This document shows positions 16,064-25,509 of a stretch of 64,000 nt of DNA, one piece after another (within the stretch, counting starts at the first letter, position 1; every line of letters starts with the position of its first letter). The translations under genes were made by a program, and so were the position numbers. The notes under the pieces are model-generated. The model saw nothing but the letters and a program-made list of their open reading frames with translations. It was not told the DNA's origin and ran no database searches. This stretch comes from Pollutibacter soli (GTDB taxonomy: Bacteria; Bacteroidota; Bacteroidia; Chitinophagales; Chitinophagaceae): contig JARJHS010000004.1 of NCBI GenBank assembly GCA_029269725.1, forward strand, positions 124,001 through 188,000, given 5' to 3'.

Positions 16064-17191
16064 TTATTCAGGGAAAAAAAGATCCGCTGCAATTCCATCT
16101 GCAAATAATTTACCTTCTTTCGTTAGAAAAAATTGATCGTTATTTAGGATCGCGTGTCCATTGGTGATTGCAGTTTTAAAGCCGGTCTGCAACTGCTTCA
16201 GATTCTCTTCCCCAAAACTTTCAGTAAAAAACTGGAGATCGATTCCTGGTGCAGTTCTCAGAGAAGTCATGATATACTCATTCATCCTTTTAATGGGAGT
16301 AATCAATTCTGATGCTGATGGTATTTTTCCTTCATTGATTGACTTTATATAAGCTGGATTGGATGAAATGTTCCACTTGCGTTGTTGGCCATCAAATGAA
16401 TGAGCGCCAGGTCCGAAACCAAAATACGGAACACCTTTCCAGTAAGATGAATTGTGACGGCTATGCATTCCCGGTAGGGAAAAACTGGAAATTTCATAGT
16501 GTTCATATCCAGCTGCAGTCATGGCATCCATGAGGTATTCATACTGTTTCGCCTGTTCATCCGGATCAGTGTTCATTTTTTTTTTCTGGCGAATCATTTT
16601 ATCGAGAGCAGTGTCGGGTTCTACCGTTAACGCATAGCTGCTGATATGCGGAATGTTCAATTGGACAGCTTTAGACACATTATCTTTCCATTGGTCCATT
16701 GATGTAACAGGTGCACCAAAAATCAGGTCGATGCTGAAATTTTCAAAACCTGCACCTCGGATGAGTTCTATTGAATTCAATCCCTGCGAAGCATTGTGTG
16801 CTCTGTTCATCCATTCCAGGTCGTTATCGTAAAATGACTGGATGCCGATACTGAGCCGGTTGATACCCATTCTTCGCCAGTCTTCAGCCAAAAAAGCATT
16901 AATGTCATCCGGATTGGCTTCGAGGGTGATTTCTGCGGATTCGCTGACCATGAATTCTACATGCAGTTTGCCGAGGATCTTTTTTAATTGCTCAGTTGTC
17001 AGGAGGGATGGGGTTCCACCTCCAAAATAGATCGTTTCGATCGGTTCTGTCTTCCTTCCGGTAGTAAGTTCAATTTCCCTCAATATTGCATCGACAACTT
17101 CGTTCTTTAATTGTAAAGTCGTGGAAAAAAAGAAGTTACAATAGTGGCAGGCTTTCCTGCAAAACGGAATATGAATGTAAATGCCCGCCAA
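16064..17191 (-). CDS. hemW: Radical SAM protein HemW (HemN-like, heme chaperone)
   Basis: A 375-residue protein with the radical SAM cluster motif CX3CX2C at C11, C15 and C18, FGGGTPSLL (about 57-65), an EANPDD segment, and the HemW-type GVPYFGFGPGAHSF. HemW binds heme and is thought to insert it into respiratory enzymes; it is often mislabelled as coproporphyrinogen oxidase. The start must be TTG (17189-17191), since an in-frame TAA lies five codons upstream and MAGIYIHIPFC is the usual N-terminus; AGCAGGG just upstream serves as ribosome binding site. It is divergent from the BamA-like gene and abuts gpsA. Confidence 0.92.
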   Translation of the reverse strand: MAGIYIHIPFCRKACHYCNFFFSTTLQLKNEVVDAILREIELTTGRKTEPIETIYFGGGTPSLLTTEQLKKILGKLHVEFMVSESAEITLEANPDDINAFLAEDWRRMGINRLSIGIQSFYDNDLEWMNRAHNASQGLNSIELIRGAGFENFSIDLIFGAPVTSMDQWKDNVSKAVQLNIPHISSYALTVEPDTALDKMIRQKKKMNTDPDEQAKQYEYLMDAMTAAGYEHYEISSFSLPGMHSRHNSSYWKGVPYFGFGPGAHSFDGQQRKWNISSNPAYIKSINEGKIPSASELITPIKRMNEYIMTSLRTAPGIDLQFFTESFGEENLKQLQTGFKTAITNGHAILNNDQFFLTKEGKLFADGIAADLFFPE

Positions 17192-17231
17192 ATACCCTGC
17201 TGTTTATAATAACCAATGTAGTTTTGCACCC

Positions 17232-19028
17232 ATGCCCGCGGCAATAAAGATCGCTTACCTTTTTCTACTGATTTTCCTGCTTCAGGGCAGCCTGGCCGCG
17301 CAGGAGAACTATCCGCTGACAATCGAATTTGTCGACAAAGATACGACCATCCGGCCAGAGCGTCTGGGTATAACCACCAGCTTTCGAAACAGGGAAGAAT
17401 GTGTTGTTTACACTTCGGGTTTACAGCAAATGCTTCGCAAAAAAGGGTTTTACAATGCATCACTTGATAGCCTTGCAGTGGATAGTGCGTCTGCAAAAGC
17501 ATGGATTTATATCGGTGAATCGAACCAGGTTTTCAAATTGAAGGTAGCTGAAGCTGATCATGAACTTTTAAAGGAAGCGGGTTGGGATTTTGGCAAGAAA
17601 AAAGTAAACAGGTGGAACCCAAACCAGGTGGAACTTCTAAAAGAAAGGCAGCTTGTCTGGCTGGAAAATAATGGATATCCATTCGCATCTGTGCAGGTAA
17701 ATTACAAAGAATGGAATACTGATACCATTTATGCCGACCTTGTAGTTTCCCGAGGACCCCTTTATAAGATCGACAGCATTTCTGTTATTGGAAAAGCTAA
17801 AATTAAAAACCATTTCCTGCAGAAATACCTCGATATACCAGCTGGAAGTCTTTATGATAAATCGAGCCTGGATCAGATCAGCAGAAAAATTCTTGAACTG
17901 CCGTATCTCAAGGAATCGAAAAAATGGGACATGACTATGCTGGGGACTGGTTCAACCCTGAATCTTTATCTCGACCCTAAGAAAAGCAGTCAGATCAACG
18001 TTCTCGTAGGTTTTTTACCGGACAATACTCAGTTAAACGGAAAAATGTTGCTCACTGGTGAAGCTGATGTTCATTTGCAGAATGCATTAGGTGCGGGAGA
18101 AACCATCATTGCAAACTGGCAGCAGGTGCAGATAAAATCTCCAAGGTTAAAACTTGCATATCAGCATCCCTATATTTTCAGAACCAATTTCGGACTTGAC
18201 TTCAGTTTCGATCTTTTTAAGAAAGACTCATCATTTATCAATATCGATTTTTCAGTAGGGCTTCAGTATATCGTTTCTGCCAGGGAAACCGGACGAATAT
18301 TTTATCGAAATCTGACCACAAATCTTCTCACGGTGGATACAAACTATATAAAGCAAACGCATAGTTTGCCACAGTACCTGGATGTCAATACTTCTAACCT
18401 GGGAGTGGAATATCAGCGGATTACAACGGATTACCGTTTCAACCCCACGCGGGGAACCGAAATCAATATAATGCTGAGCGGAGGTTTGAGAAATATCCGG
18501 AAAAACCAGAACATAACTGACCTTGGAAAAAGTACAGGCGACTTATTCGATTATGCGTCACTGTATGATACCCTGAAGTTGAAAACCTATATTTTAAACA
18601 GCAAGCTAAATGCTGCCCAGTATTTCCGGATGGGTAAACAATCAACGTTTAAAACGGCTGTGCAGGCTGGTTGGATCCAAACTGAAAATCCTTTCAAAAA
18701 TGAAATTTTCCAGATCGGTGGTTACAGGATACTGCGCGGTTTCGACGAACAAAGTATTTATGCCACCTTTTACACCGTGGGAACCTTGGAATACCGGTAC
18801 CGTATCGGTTTGAACTCATTTCTTTTCGGTTTTACAGATTTGGCGTGGGCAAATAATAATAGTTATACAGAAAAAATGAAACATGGGTACCTGGGTTTTG
18901 GAATGGGAATGACTTTCGAAACCCGGGCCGGACTGTTTAACCTCACCTATGCAGTCGGAAAAAGGGATGATTTAGCATTAAATTTTCGTCAGTCCAAAAT
19001 ACATTTCGGGTTTGTGAGTTTGTTTTAA
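17232..19028 (+). CDS. BamA/TamA-like outer membrane protein with POTRA domains
   Basis: A 598-residue protein from ATG 17232, chosen because it gives a clean signal peptide (IAYLFLLIFLLQGSLAAQ); the frame is open to 17181, overlapping hemW. POTRA-like regions span about 25-260 (for example LYKIDSISVIGKAKIKNHFLQKYLDI). A 16-strand-type barrel follows and ends in KIHFGFVSLF with a terminal aromatic. The motif GGYRILRGFDEQSIYA matches the Omp85 loop 6 (V/I)RG(F/Y). It likely assembles or exports an outer membrane partner. It shares a 40-bp divergent promoter region with hemW. Confidence 0.85.
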   Translation: MPAAIKIAYLFLLIFLLQGSLAAQENYPLTIEFVDKDTTIRPERLGITTSFRNREECVVYTSGLQQMLRKKGFYNASLDSLAVDSASAKAWIYIGESNQVFKLKVAEADHELLKEAGWDFGKKKVNRWNPNQVELLKERQLVWLENNGYPFASVQVNYKEWNTDTIYADLVVSRGPLYKIDSISVIGKAKIKNHFLQKYLDIPAGSLYDKSSLDQISRKILELPYLKESKKWDMTMLGTGSTLNLYLDPKKSSQINVLVGFLPDNTQLNGKMLLTGEADVHLQNALGAGETIIANWQQVQIKSPRLKLAYQHPYIFRTNFGLDFSFDLFKKDSSFINIDFSVGLQYIVSARETGRIFYRNLTTNLLTVDTNYIKQTHSLPQYLDVNTSNLGVEYQRITTDYRFNPTRGTEINIMLSGGLRNIRKNQNITDLGKSTGDLFDYASLYDTLKLKTYILNSKLNAAQYFRMGKQSTFKTAVQAGWIQTENPFKNEIFQIGGYRILRGFDEQSIYATFYTVGTLEYRYRIGLNSFLFGFTDLAWANNNSYTEKMKHGYLGFGMGMTFETRAGLFNLTYAVGKRDDLALNFRQSKIHFGFVSLF

Positions 19029-19070
19029 TCGATTTTTCGGATCTGAACGGCAACCAATATTTTTGCAACA

Positions 19071-20120
19071 ATGAAGTTTCCGCCGCGTGCATTGTTTCCT
19101 CTGATCTGCTTCCTTATACTCTGGTCCTTTTCTTCTTTTGGACAGGATAATGCCATTGTAAAAAAAGACAGCCCGCCAATTCAACAGGTTAAAGACACGG
19201 CGAAGATTAAACGGCCAGCCACTCCTAAACCAGTAATTTCAGACGCTATAAAATCACAGACTGGGTTAGACACTACTCTCGCCGACACAACAACCTATCC
19301 GGTTTCCAAAAGGCCCGCAGACGCGGGATTAAAAGATCCACTCGCCAGATTTCGTCCCGACTCTCTTCAGTCAATATACGGAATCGCTTCCGGAGGTTAT
19401 ATGGCTGCGCATCCAACTTATCACGCCACCAAAAAAGGAATTTTAATGGTTGCGTTGGAAAGGACAGCTCCTAAAACCGACTGGGTTTTTTATGTTTTTG
19501 CAGGCCTTCTTTTTTACCTGGCGTTTCTCAAACTTATTTTCCCGAAATATTTCGGGGATATTTCCCGGGTTTTTTTCAACTCTGCGCTCAGGCAGAAGCA
19601 AATCAGGGAACAGCTGATACAGGAGGTGTTGCCTTCATTATTATTGAATATATTCTTCGTTTTAAGCGGCGGATTGTTCGGATATTTTCTACTGAACTAT
19701 TATGGGTTGGTAAAAAAGATTGATAATCAATGGGTTGCTTTTGGTTTTTGTGTGTTGGTGCTCGCTCTCGTTTATATGGTTAAGTACATTTTTATCCGAT
19801 TTATGGGTTGGATACTTGGTCGCAATGAGGAAGCAGAGACCTATAATTTCGTGGTGTCCCTGGTGAACAAATTTGCAGGATTTATTTTACTCCCGGCGGG
19901 CTTGTTGCTGGCGGTTTCGGAACACATGTGGTCCAAAACGGTGCTGTTTTTTTGTTATTTGATTCTTGCTGGTTTGCTTTTATATCGGTGGGCCAGGTCC
20001 TTCCAGCTTGCACATAAAGGTTTAAAAATTAATCAATTACAATTCCTCATCTTCATCATTTCTTTTGAGATCATTCCTATATTGGTATTATACAAGGTTT
20101 TATTCAATCTATTTAGTTAG
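19071..20120 (+). CDS. DUF4271 membrane protein
   Basis: A 349-residue protein. A signal peptide (to about SFG at 24) is followed by a Pro/Lys/Thr-rich periplasmic part (30-130) and six hydrophobic segments between about 138 and 349, ending in FIISFEIIPILVLYKVLF. DUF4271 proteins are confined largely to Bacteroidota and are commonly next to hemD, as here (41 bp). The function is unknown. Confidence 0.85.
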   Translation: MKFPPRALFPLICFLILWSFSSFGQDNAIVKKDSPPIQQVKDTAKIKRPATPKPVISDAIKSQTGLDTTLADTTTYPVSKRPADAGLKDPLARFRPDSLQSIYGIASGGYMAAHPTYHATKKGILMVALERTAPKTDWVFYVFAGLLFYLAFLKLIFPKYFGDISRVFFNSALRQKQIREQLIQEVLPSLLLNIFFVLSGGLFGYFLLNYYGLVKKIDNQWVAFGFCVLVLALVYMVKYIFIRFMGWILGRNEEAETYNFVVSLVNKFAGFILLPAGLLLAVSEHMWSKTVLFFCYLILAGLLLYRWARSFQLAHKGLKINQLQFLIFIISFEIIPILVLYKVLFNLFS

Positions 20121-20161
20121 AAAGTTTTAAATTTGCACAACCAACGAGGCGTAATCTGAAT

Positions 20162-20959
20162 ATGGTAAAGAACGGTAAGCATGTGGCGGGAGCCGCAAAA
20201 ACTATCAGAAAAATACTCATAACGCAGCCAAGGCCTGAATCCGACAAATCGCCTTATTTTGAGCTTGCCCGCAAATTTCAGGTGCAGATGGAATTTCTGC
20301 CTTTTATTCGTGTGGAAGCCATTCCCGCCAAGGAGTTCCGGAAACAGAAGATTGAAATTGCGCAATACAGCGCGGTAATTTTTACCAGCCGAAATGCTAT
20401 TGACCATTTTTTCAGGATTTGTGAAGAGCTGAAAGTCAATGTGTCCCAGGACACGAAATATTTCTGTATTTCAGAAGCGGTGGCTCTTTATCTCCAGAAA
20501 TTCATATTATATAGAAAAAGAAAGGTGTTTTACAGCGCAGACGGTACCAACAAAGGTCTGTTTGACGTAATAAACAAACATAAAGAGCACGAGAACTTCC
20601 TTTATCCTTGTTCCGAAAATCAGCAGGATAATGAAATTGTAAACTGGCTCAAACAAAATAAATGTGAGTTTGCTACTCCTTTCATGTATCGTACCATCAG
20701 CAATAATGTGAAGGAGGAGATGACCAGGACTGAATTTGACGTAATTTGCTTTTTCACTCCAAGTGGTGTGAAAAGTCTTTTGGAAAATTTTCCTGCCTAT
20801 AATCAGAACGGAACAGTCATTGGTGCCTTTGGAAACAACACTTCAAGAGCAATTGTTGATGCAGGTCTTGAGTTGCATATAAAAGCGCCGGAACCTCAGG
20901 TTCCGTCGATGGTTGCTGCGCTTGAGAGATTCCTTGCTGAAAATCTCAAATCCAAATAA
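20162..20959 (+). CDS. hemD: Uroporphyrinogen-III synthase
   Basis: A 265-residue enzyme that cyclises hydroxymethylbilane to uroporphyrinogen III in heme synthesis. It has the two-lobed HemD pattern: ILITQPRPESDKSPYFELA (about 18-36), the first-lobe AVIFTSRNAIDHFF (about 74-87), and the second-lobe DVICFFTPSGVKSLL with VIGAFGNNTSRAIVDAGL. It follows DUF4271 and ends before a clear terminator at 21004. Sequence conservation in this family is low, but the order of segments is characteristic. Confidence 0.88.
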   Translation: MVKNGKHVAGAAKTIRKILITQPRPESDKSPYFELARKFQVQMEFLPFIRVEAIPAKEFRKQKIEIAQYSAVIFTSRNAIDHFFRICEELKVNVSQDTKYFCISEAVALYLQKFILYRKRKVFYSADGTNKGLFDVINKHKEHENFLYPCSENQQDNEIVNWLKQNKCEFATPFMYRTISNNVKEEMTRTEFDVICFFTPSGVKSLLENFPAYNQNGTVIGAFGNNTSRAIVDAGLELHIKAPEPQVPSMVAALERFLAENLKSK

Positions 20960-21003
20960 TAAAAAATTTCGATTAAACTTTAACGCATTTAGTGATATAC
21001 AAG

Positions 21004-21037
21004 GACAACCCGGGCTCGGGTTGTCTTTATTTTTTTA
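21004..21037 (+). terminator. Intrinsic terminator downstream of hemD
   Basis: Stem GACAACCCG / CGGGTTGTC (21004-21012 with 21017-21025) with a GGCT loop, then TTTATTTTTTT. The start codon of the next gene is at 21040, only three bases beyond. Confidence 0.9.
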
Positions 21038-21039
21038 TA

Positions 21040-23109
21040 ATGGCAGAAGCAAATCATTTGATAAAAGAAACCAGTCCGTACCTGCTGCAGCATGCGCACA
21101 ACCCGGTCGACTGGTATCCCTGGAACAGGGAAGCACTTGACAAAGCGGTTGCCGAAGACAAACCTATCCTGGTTAGTATCGGTTACTCTGCTTGCCATTG
21201 GTGCCATGTAATGGAGCGTGAGAGTTTTGAAGATGCTGGTGTAGCTGAAATCATGAACAGGGATTTTGTCAATATTAAAATTGATCGTGAGGAACGGCCC
21301 GATTTAGATCATATCTACATGGATGCCTTGCAGGCGATGACAGGAAGTGGTGGGTGGCCATTGAATATTTTTCTTACGCCCGATAGAAAACCTTTTTACG
21401 GAGGCACTTATTTTCCACCGCGACCGGTACATAACCGGCCGTCCTGGAAAGATGTTTTGAAGGGTGTATCGCAGGCCTATCGGGAACGCAGAGCCGAAGT
21501 TGAAGCACAAGCGATTCAGATGATCGATCATCTTGAAAACGCTAATCATATTGGGATCGGCGCTGATCTGTTGAAAAATCTGAAGGGAAAAAAGCTGGTT
21601 GAAAAATCGCAGCTGAGGGAAATGCGCGATGCTTTAATGCAAACTGCAGATAAAACCTGGGGAGGGTTTGGTTACGCTCCAAAATTTCCGCAGACTTTCA
21701 TGGTCCGGTTTTTAATGATATATGATTTTCTGTTTGGAGACAAAGAAGGTTTGAATCATGCAATACTCACATTGAAGAAAATGATGCGGGGAGGAATCTA
21801 TGATCATATCGGCGGAGGGTTTGCAAGATATTCTACGGATACAGAATGGCTGGTTCCCCATTTTGAAAAGATGACTTACGACAACGCTCTGATCTCAATA
21901 GCAATTGCAGATGCGTATAAAGTTACCGGTGAGCAGGATTTTGCAGATGTGCTTGACGAGACTTTGCATTTTATGACCAGCGAAATGATGAGCGAGGAAT
22001 TTGGATTTTATGCAGCACTTGATGCAGATAGCGAAGGCGTAGAAGGAAAATATTATGTGTGGACAAGGGCAGAATTTGATTCAGTGGTAGGAGAGGACAG
22101 TGCGCTCCTGGCGAAATATTTTGATATTACCGAAGCAGGCAACTGGGAGAATGAAAATATCCCCTTTAAAAAACAGGCAGATGATGCATTCGCCTCGAAG
22201 CATGCAATTTCAAAAGAAGAATTAAAACAGAAAGTCGCGACAGCCCGCGCCCGATTGTTAACAGAAAGACAAAAAAGAGTTGTTCCCGGACTTGATGACA
22301 AGTGTTTACTCGGATGGAATGCATTAATGAATGTGGCGCTAACAAATGCATTCGCAGCGACGGGAAACAGAAAATGGCTGGATACTGCTGAGAAGAATAT
22401 GGCTTTCATTTTTGAACGATTCAGAAACCAGGCAACCGGCGAATGGTATCACACGTTCAAAAAAGGGCAGGCAAAATATCCGGCATTTTTAGACGATCTG
22501 GCTTATCTCATATATGCTATGATCCGCCTAAGCGAAGTCAATGGCAATACAGAATTGCTTAAAGATGCGGAGGAACTCACTTCGAAGGTTTTTGAAGATT
22601 TTGCAGATAGTGAATCACCCTTGTTCTATTATACAGGCAGAAATCAAAGTGATGTTGTGCTAAGAAAGAAAGACTGGTATGATGGATCCGTCCCTTCTGG
22701 CAATGCGATCATGTCGGATAATTTTTTACGGCTGGGAAAACTTATGGACAGGCAGGAATGGGTAGAGAAATCAGAACAAATGCTGATCTCTTTACACGAA
22801 ATGATACTGCGCTATCCGTCTTCGTTTGGATTCTGGGCGGGATTATTACTTGAGCATTTTGCGGGGACAATGGAGATTTTGATTCTGGGTGAGCAGTCAA
22901 AAGTGGCATCGGAACGGTTGTTGAAAACTTTTATACCAAATCGCATATTTCAATTCAGCAATGCTCCGGAAATGGGTAATCCGCTACATGATGGAAAGCC
23001 GACAGCAAAAGAAACGTATTTGTATTTATGCCGGGATTATTCCTGTTTAAAACCGGTAACAGATCCTGAAGAATTTCTTCAATTAGTTGAAAAGGAGAAG
23101 CTAACTTAA
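21040..23109 (+). CDS. DUF255 thioredoxin-fold protein (YyaL/SSP411 family)
   Basis: A 689-residue protein. The N-terminal thioredoxin-like domain starts [21 protein letters not shown] and carries CHWCH within [20 protein letters not shown] (about 48-67). The rest resembles an (alpha/alpha)6 glycosidase-type barrel, with [17 protein letters not shown] and [16 protein letters not shown]. The biological role is not established. The ATG at 21040 directly follows the hemD terminator; a longer frame from 20992 would read through that hairpin, so it is rejected. Confidence 0.92.
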   Translation: MAEANHLIKETSPYLLQHAHNPVDWYPWNREALDKAVAEDKPILVSIGYSACHWCHVMERESFEDAGVAEIMNRDFVNIKIDREERPDLDHIYMDALQAMTGSGGWPLNIFLTPDRKPFYGGTYFPPRPVHNRPSWKDVLKGVSQAYRERRAEVEAQAIQMIDHLENANHIGIGADLLKNLKGKKLVEKSQLREMRDALMQTADKTWGGFGYAPKFPQTFMVRFLMIYDFLFGDKEGLNHAILTLKKMMRGGIYDHIGGGFARYSTDTEWLVPHFEKMTYDNALISIAIADAYKVTGEQDFADVLDETLHFMTSEMMSEEFGFYAALDADSEGVEGKYYVWTRAEFDSVVGEDSALLAKYFDITEAGNWENENIPFKKQADDAFASKHAISKEELKQKVATARARLLTERQKRVVPGLDDKCLLGWNALMNVALTNAFAATGNRKWLDTAEKNMAFIFERFRNQATGEWYHTFKKGQAKYPAFLDDLAYLIYAMIRLSEVNGNTELLKDAEELTSKVFEDFADSESPLFYYTGRNQSDVVLRKKDWYDGSVPSGNAIMSDNFLRLGKLMDRQEWVEKSEQMLISLHEMILRYPSSFGFWAGLLLEHFAGTMEILILGEQSKVASERLLKTFIPNRIFQFSNAPEMGNPLHDGKPTAKETYLYLCRDYSCLKPVTDPEEFLQLVEKEKLT

Positions 23110-23234
23110 AAAATATGAGGCACAATAACTGTTTTCCGCTAACGTTTATTTATAGGCTGAAACCCTGTGTTTTCGCCTTGTTAAAAATAAAAATTAGGTC
23201 ACTTAGCATAAAAAATCTATTGAATTTTTTAGTT

Positions 23235-23242
23235 TATATTTG
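23235..23242 (+). promoter_or_regulatory. Candidate -7 promoter element for gldKLMN
   Basis: TATATTTG fits the Bacteroidota -7 consensus TAnnTTTG and lies 24 bp before the gldK ATG. No convincing TTTG -33 partner is visible at the usual distance, so this is tentative. Confidence 0.4.
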
Positions 23243-23266
23243 TCCACATACCCTTTAATTTTTTTT

Positions 23267-24568
23267 ATGAAAATGAAAAGCCTCCTGCTCAACCTGTTAA
23301 CACTGACTCTGATCACATTCGTGGTGTCGAGTTGTGGCAAACTTGGCAAGTCTAAGTCCAAGGGTGCAATCACGGATGGGCAATTACATGGTGTCGCACC
23401 CGGCGGAAAGTACAACCTCCCCAAGCCTCCAGGCATGGTATACGTACCCCAGGGAACATTTCACATGGGTCCGAGCGATGAAGATATCAGTTACTCGTTC
23501 ACTGCGCGTAACAAACAAATCTCCATTAACGGATTCTGGATGGATGCAACCGAAATCACAAACAATGAGTATCGTCAGTTTATGCAATGGGTGCGCGACT
23601 CAATCGCGGCAACTATTCTGAACTACAAGAAAGCTGGTGGTGATGGTAACGAAATCATCGACTGGAAAAAGGCAACAACAATCAAATGGAGTGATCCAAA
23701 GACTCTTGAGCAGTTGAACGCGATGATCGTTACTCCTGACAACAGGGTATTTGGTAAAAAAGAAATTGATGCAGAAAAGCTCGTGTATCGTTCCGAGATC
23801 TTCGATTATAAAGAAGCTGCAAAAAGGGAAAACTCTACAAAACCTCGCTCACAGTTCATTGTAAAGAAGGACATCAAGATCTATCCTGACACACTGGTTT
23901 GGATCCGTGATTTCTCTTACTCTTATAATGAGCCAATGTCAAAAAGATATTTCTCACATCCTGCATTCGGCAACTATCCTGTAGTTGGTGTAAACTGGAA
24001 ACAGGCAACTGCGTTCTGCGAATGGAGAACAAACTACCTCAACTCATTCCTTGAAAGCAAAAAGCGTGTAACCGAATCTGATTTTCGTTTACCCACGGAA
24101 GCAGAATGGGAATATGCAGCCCGCGGTGGTCGCTCACAGGCTCCATACCCATGGGGTGGATATTACCTGAGAAACAAAAAAGGATGTCTGCTGGCTAACT
24201 TTAAACCTGGTCGTGGTAACTATCCTGAAGATGGTGGATTCTATACCGTTCGTGCTGATGCATACTGGCCTAATGATTTCGGTCTGTATAACATGGCAGG
24301 TAATGTTGCCGAATGGACTTCTTCACTGTATTATGAAGGTGCTTACAACTTCCAGCACGACATGAACCCGGACATCCGCTGGAATGCAAAAGAAAGCGAT
24401 CCTCCACGTATGAAACGTAAAGTAATCCGTGGTGGTAGCTGGAAAGACGTAGGATACTTCCTCCAGACCAGCGCGCGTAATTATGAATACATGGATACTG
24501 CTAAATCATACATTGGTTTCCGCTGTGTAATTGATCTTCCCCCAACTGCTGGTAAGAAAAATAAATAA
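23267..24568 (+). CDS. gldK: Gliding motility / type IX secretion lipoprotein GldK
   Basis: A 433-residue lipoprotein with lipobox VVSSC near residue 22. The rest is a formylglycine-generating-enzyme-like (sulfatase-modifying factor) fold: MVYVPQGTFHMGP, GFWMDATEITNNEYRQF, PVVGVNWKQATAFCEWR, RLPTEAEWEYAARGG, NMAGNVAEW and the final IGFRCV. GldK (PorK) forms the periplasmic ring of the type IX secretion system with GldN. The ATG at 23267 is chosen to give a standard lipoprotein signal. It is first in the operon gldK-gldL-gldM-gldN. Confidence 0.95.
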   Translation: MKMKSLLLNLLTLTLITFVVSSCGKLGKSKSKGAITDGQLHGVAPGGKYNLPKPPGMVYVPQGTFHMGPSDEDISYSFTARNKQISINGFWMDATEITNNEYRQFMQWVRDSIAATILNYKKAGGDGNEIIDWKKATTIKWSDPKTLEQLNAMIVTPDNRVFGKKEIDAEKLVYRSEIFDYKEAAKRENSTKPRSQFIVKKDIKIYPDTLVWIRDFSYSYNEPMSKRYFSHPAFGNYPVVGVNWKQATAFCEWRTNYLNSFLESKKRVTESDFRLPTEAEWEYAARGGRSQAPYPWGGYYLRNKKGCLLANFKPGRGNYPEDGGFYTVRADAYWPNDFGLYNMAGNVAEWTSSLYYEGAYNFQHDMNPDIRWNAKESDPPRMKRKVIRGGSWKDVGYFLQTSARNYEYMDTAKSYIGFRCVIDLPPTAGKKNK

Positions 24569-24610
24569 GATCTATAGTTCATTTCTAATAAACTTTTTAC
24601 TAAATCCAAA

Positions 24611-24644
24611 ATGCTATGTAGAGTGTGAAAACTTTACATAGCAT
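24611..24644 (+). other. Perfect 10-bp-stem hairpin between gldK and gldL
   Basis: ATGCTATGTA (24611-24620) and TACATAGCAT (24635-24644) form a perfect inverted repeat with a 14-nt loop. It lies 46 bp before the gldL ATG and has no T-run, so it is not a normal terminator. It may be an RNA processing or stability element that tunes gldK against gldLMN. Confidence 0.7.
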
Positions 24645-24690
24645 CTTATTCCCTGAAAAACAATTTAAATCAATTCTAAAAACATCAATC

Positions 24691-25455
24691 ATGGCAGGTA
24701 CAAACAAATCAGTTGACAAGCTCGCGAATATCATTGTATGCGTAGGCGCAGCAGTCGTAATCTTTGGAGCTTGGGCTAAAATATTACACAAACCGTATGC
24801 AGACTTTATGCTGACCGTAGGTCTGTTGACAGAAGCTGGTATCTTCATCTTCTATGCATTCTTACCACCTCCCGGTCAGGAAATGACAAAAATTGCAGAT
24901 AGCCTTGCTGGTGCAATAACAAAACCAGGCGGAAATCCTGCACTCGCTCACATGGACAAAATGCTCCAGGAAGCAGAAATCAATCCTGCTAATCTGAAAA
25001 GACTGAGCGATAACTTTTCAAAATTTGGAACTACAGTTGAAAAAATGAGCGATATCGCTGATATCAGTTCTGCAACTGCTGACTATACTAAAAAGACAAA
25101 AGAAGCTGCAACTGCTCTCGGTACAATGAAAGATGCTTATGTAAGTGCTGCAAGCACAGTACAGCATTTCAATCAGGCTGCTGACAGCACAAAAGCTTTC
25201 CATGAGCAGGTACAGACCCTGACAAAAAATCTTGGATCACTGAATACCATTTATGAAATCGAATTGCAGGATGCAAACAACCATCTGAAAGCAATGAACA
25301 ATTTCTACGGTAGCCTGGTAAATGCTTCAAGCACTCTCCAGACCAGCGCAGATGACGCCAAGAAAACTCAGGAGCAGATCGCACTGTTGGCTAAAAACCT
25401 CGGTAACCTGAACAATGTTTACGGAAATATGTTAGCTGCCATGCAGGGTCGTTAA
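24691..25455 (+). CDS. gldL: Gliding motility / type IX secretion protein GldL
   Basis: A 254-residue inner-membrane protein with two N-terminal transmembrane helices (about 10-30 and 36-55; IIVCVGAAVVIFGAWAKILH then FMLTVGLLTEAGIFIFYAF). A long cytoplasmic helical part follows, with repeated LAKNLGNLNNVYG-type segments. GldL and GldM form the proton-driven motor of type IX secretion and gliding. The ATG at 24691 matches the usual N-terminus; a longer frame from 24625 covers the intergenic hairpin region and is rejected. Confidence 0.95.
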   Translation: MAGTNKSVDKLANIIVCVGAAVVIFGAWAKILHKPYADFMLTVGLLTEAGIFIFYAFLPPPGQEMTKIADSLAGAITKPGGNPALAHMDKMLQEAEINPANLKRLSDNFSKFGTTVEKMSDIADISSATADYTKKTKEAATALGTMKDAYVSAASTVQHFNQAADSTKAFHEQVQTLTKNLGSLNTIYEIELQDANNHLKAMNNFYGSLVNASSTLQTSADDAKKTQEQIALLAKNLGNLNNVYGNMLAAMQGR

Positions 25456-25509
25456 TCGACGCCATAGTAGTGAAAAACCTAACTCTAAACATTTAAATCC
25501 AGAAAACTC

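Noticed and set aside
16064-17191. Coproporphyrinogen III dehydrogenase HemN
   Set aside because: Length and N-terminus (MAGIYIHIPFC) fit HemW; HemN is longer with a different leader.
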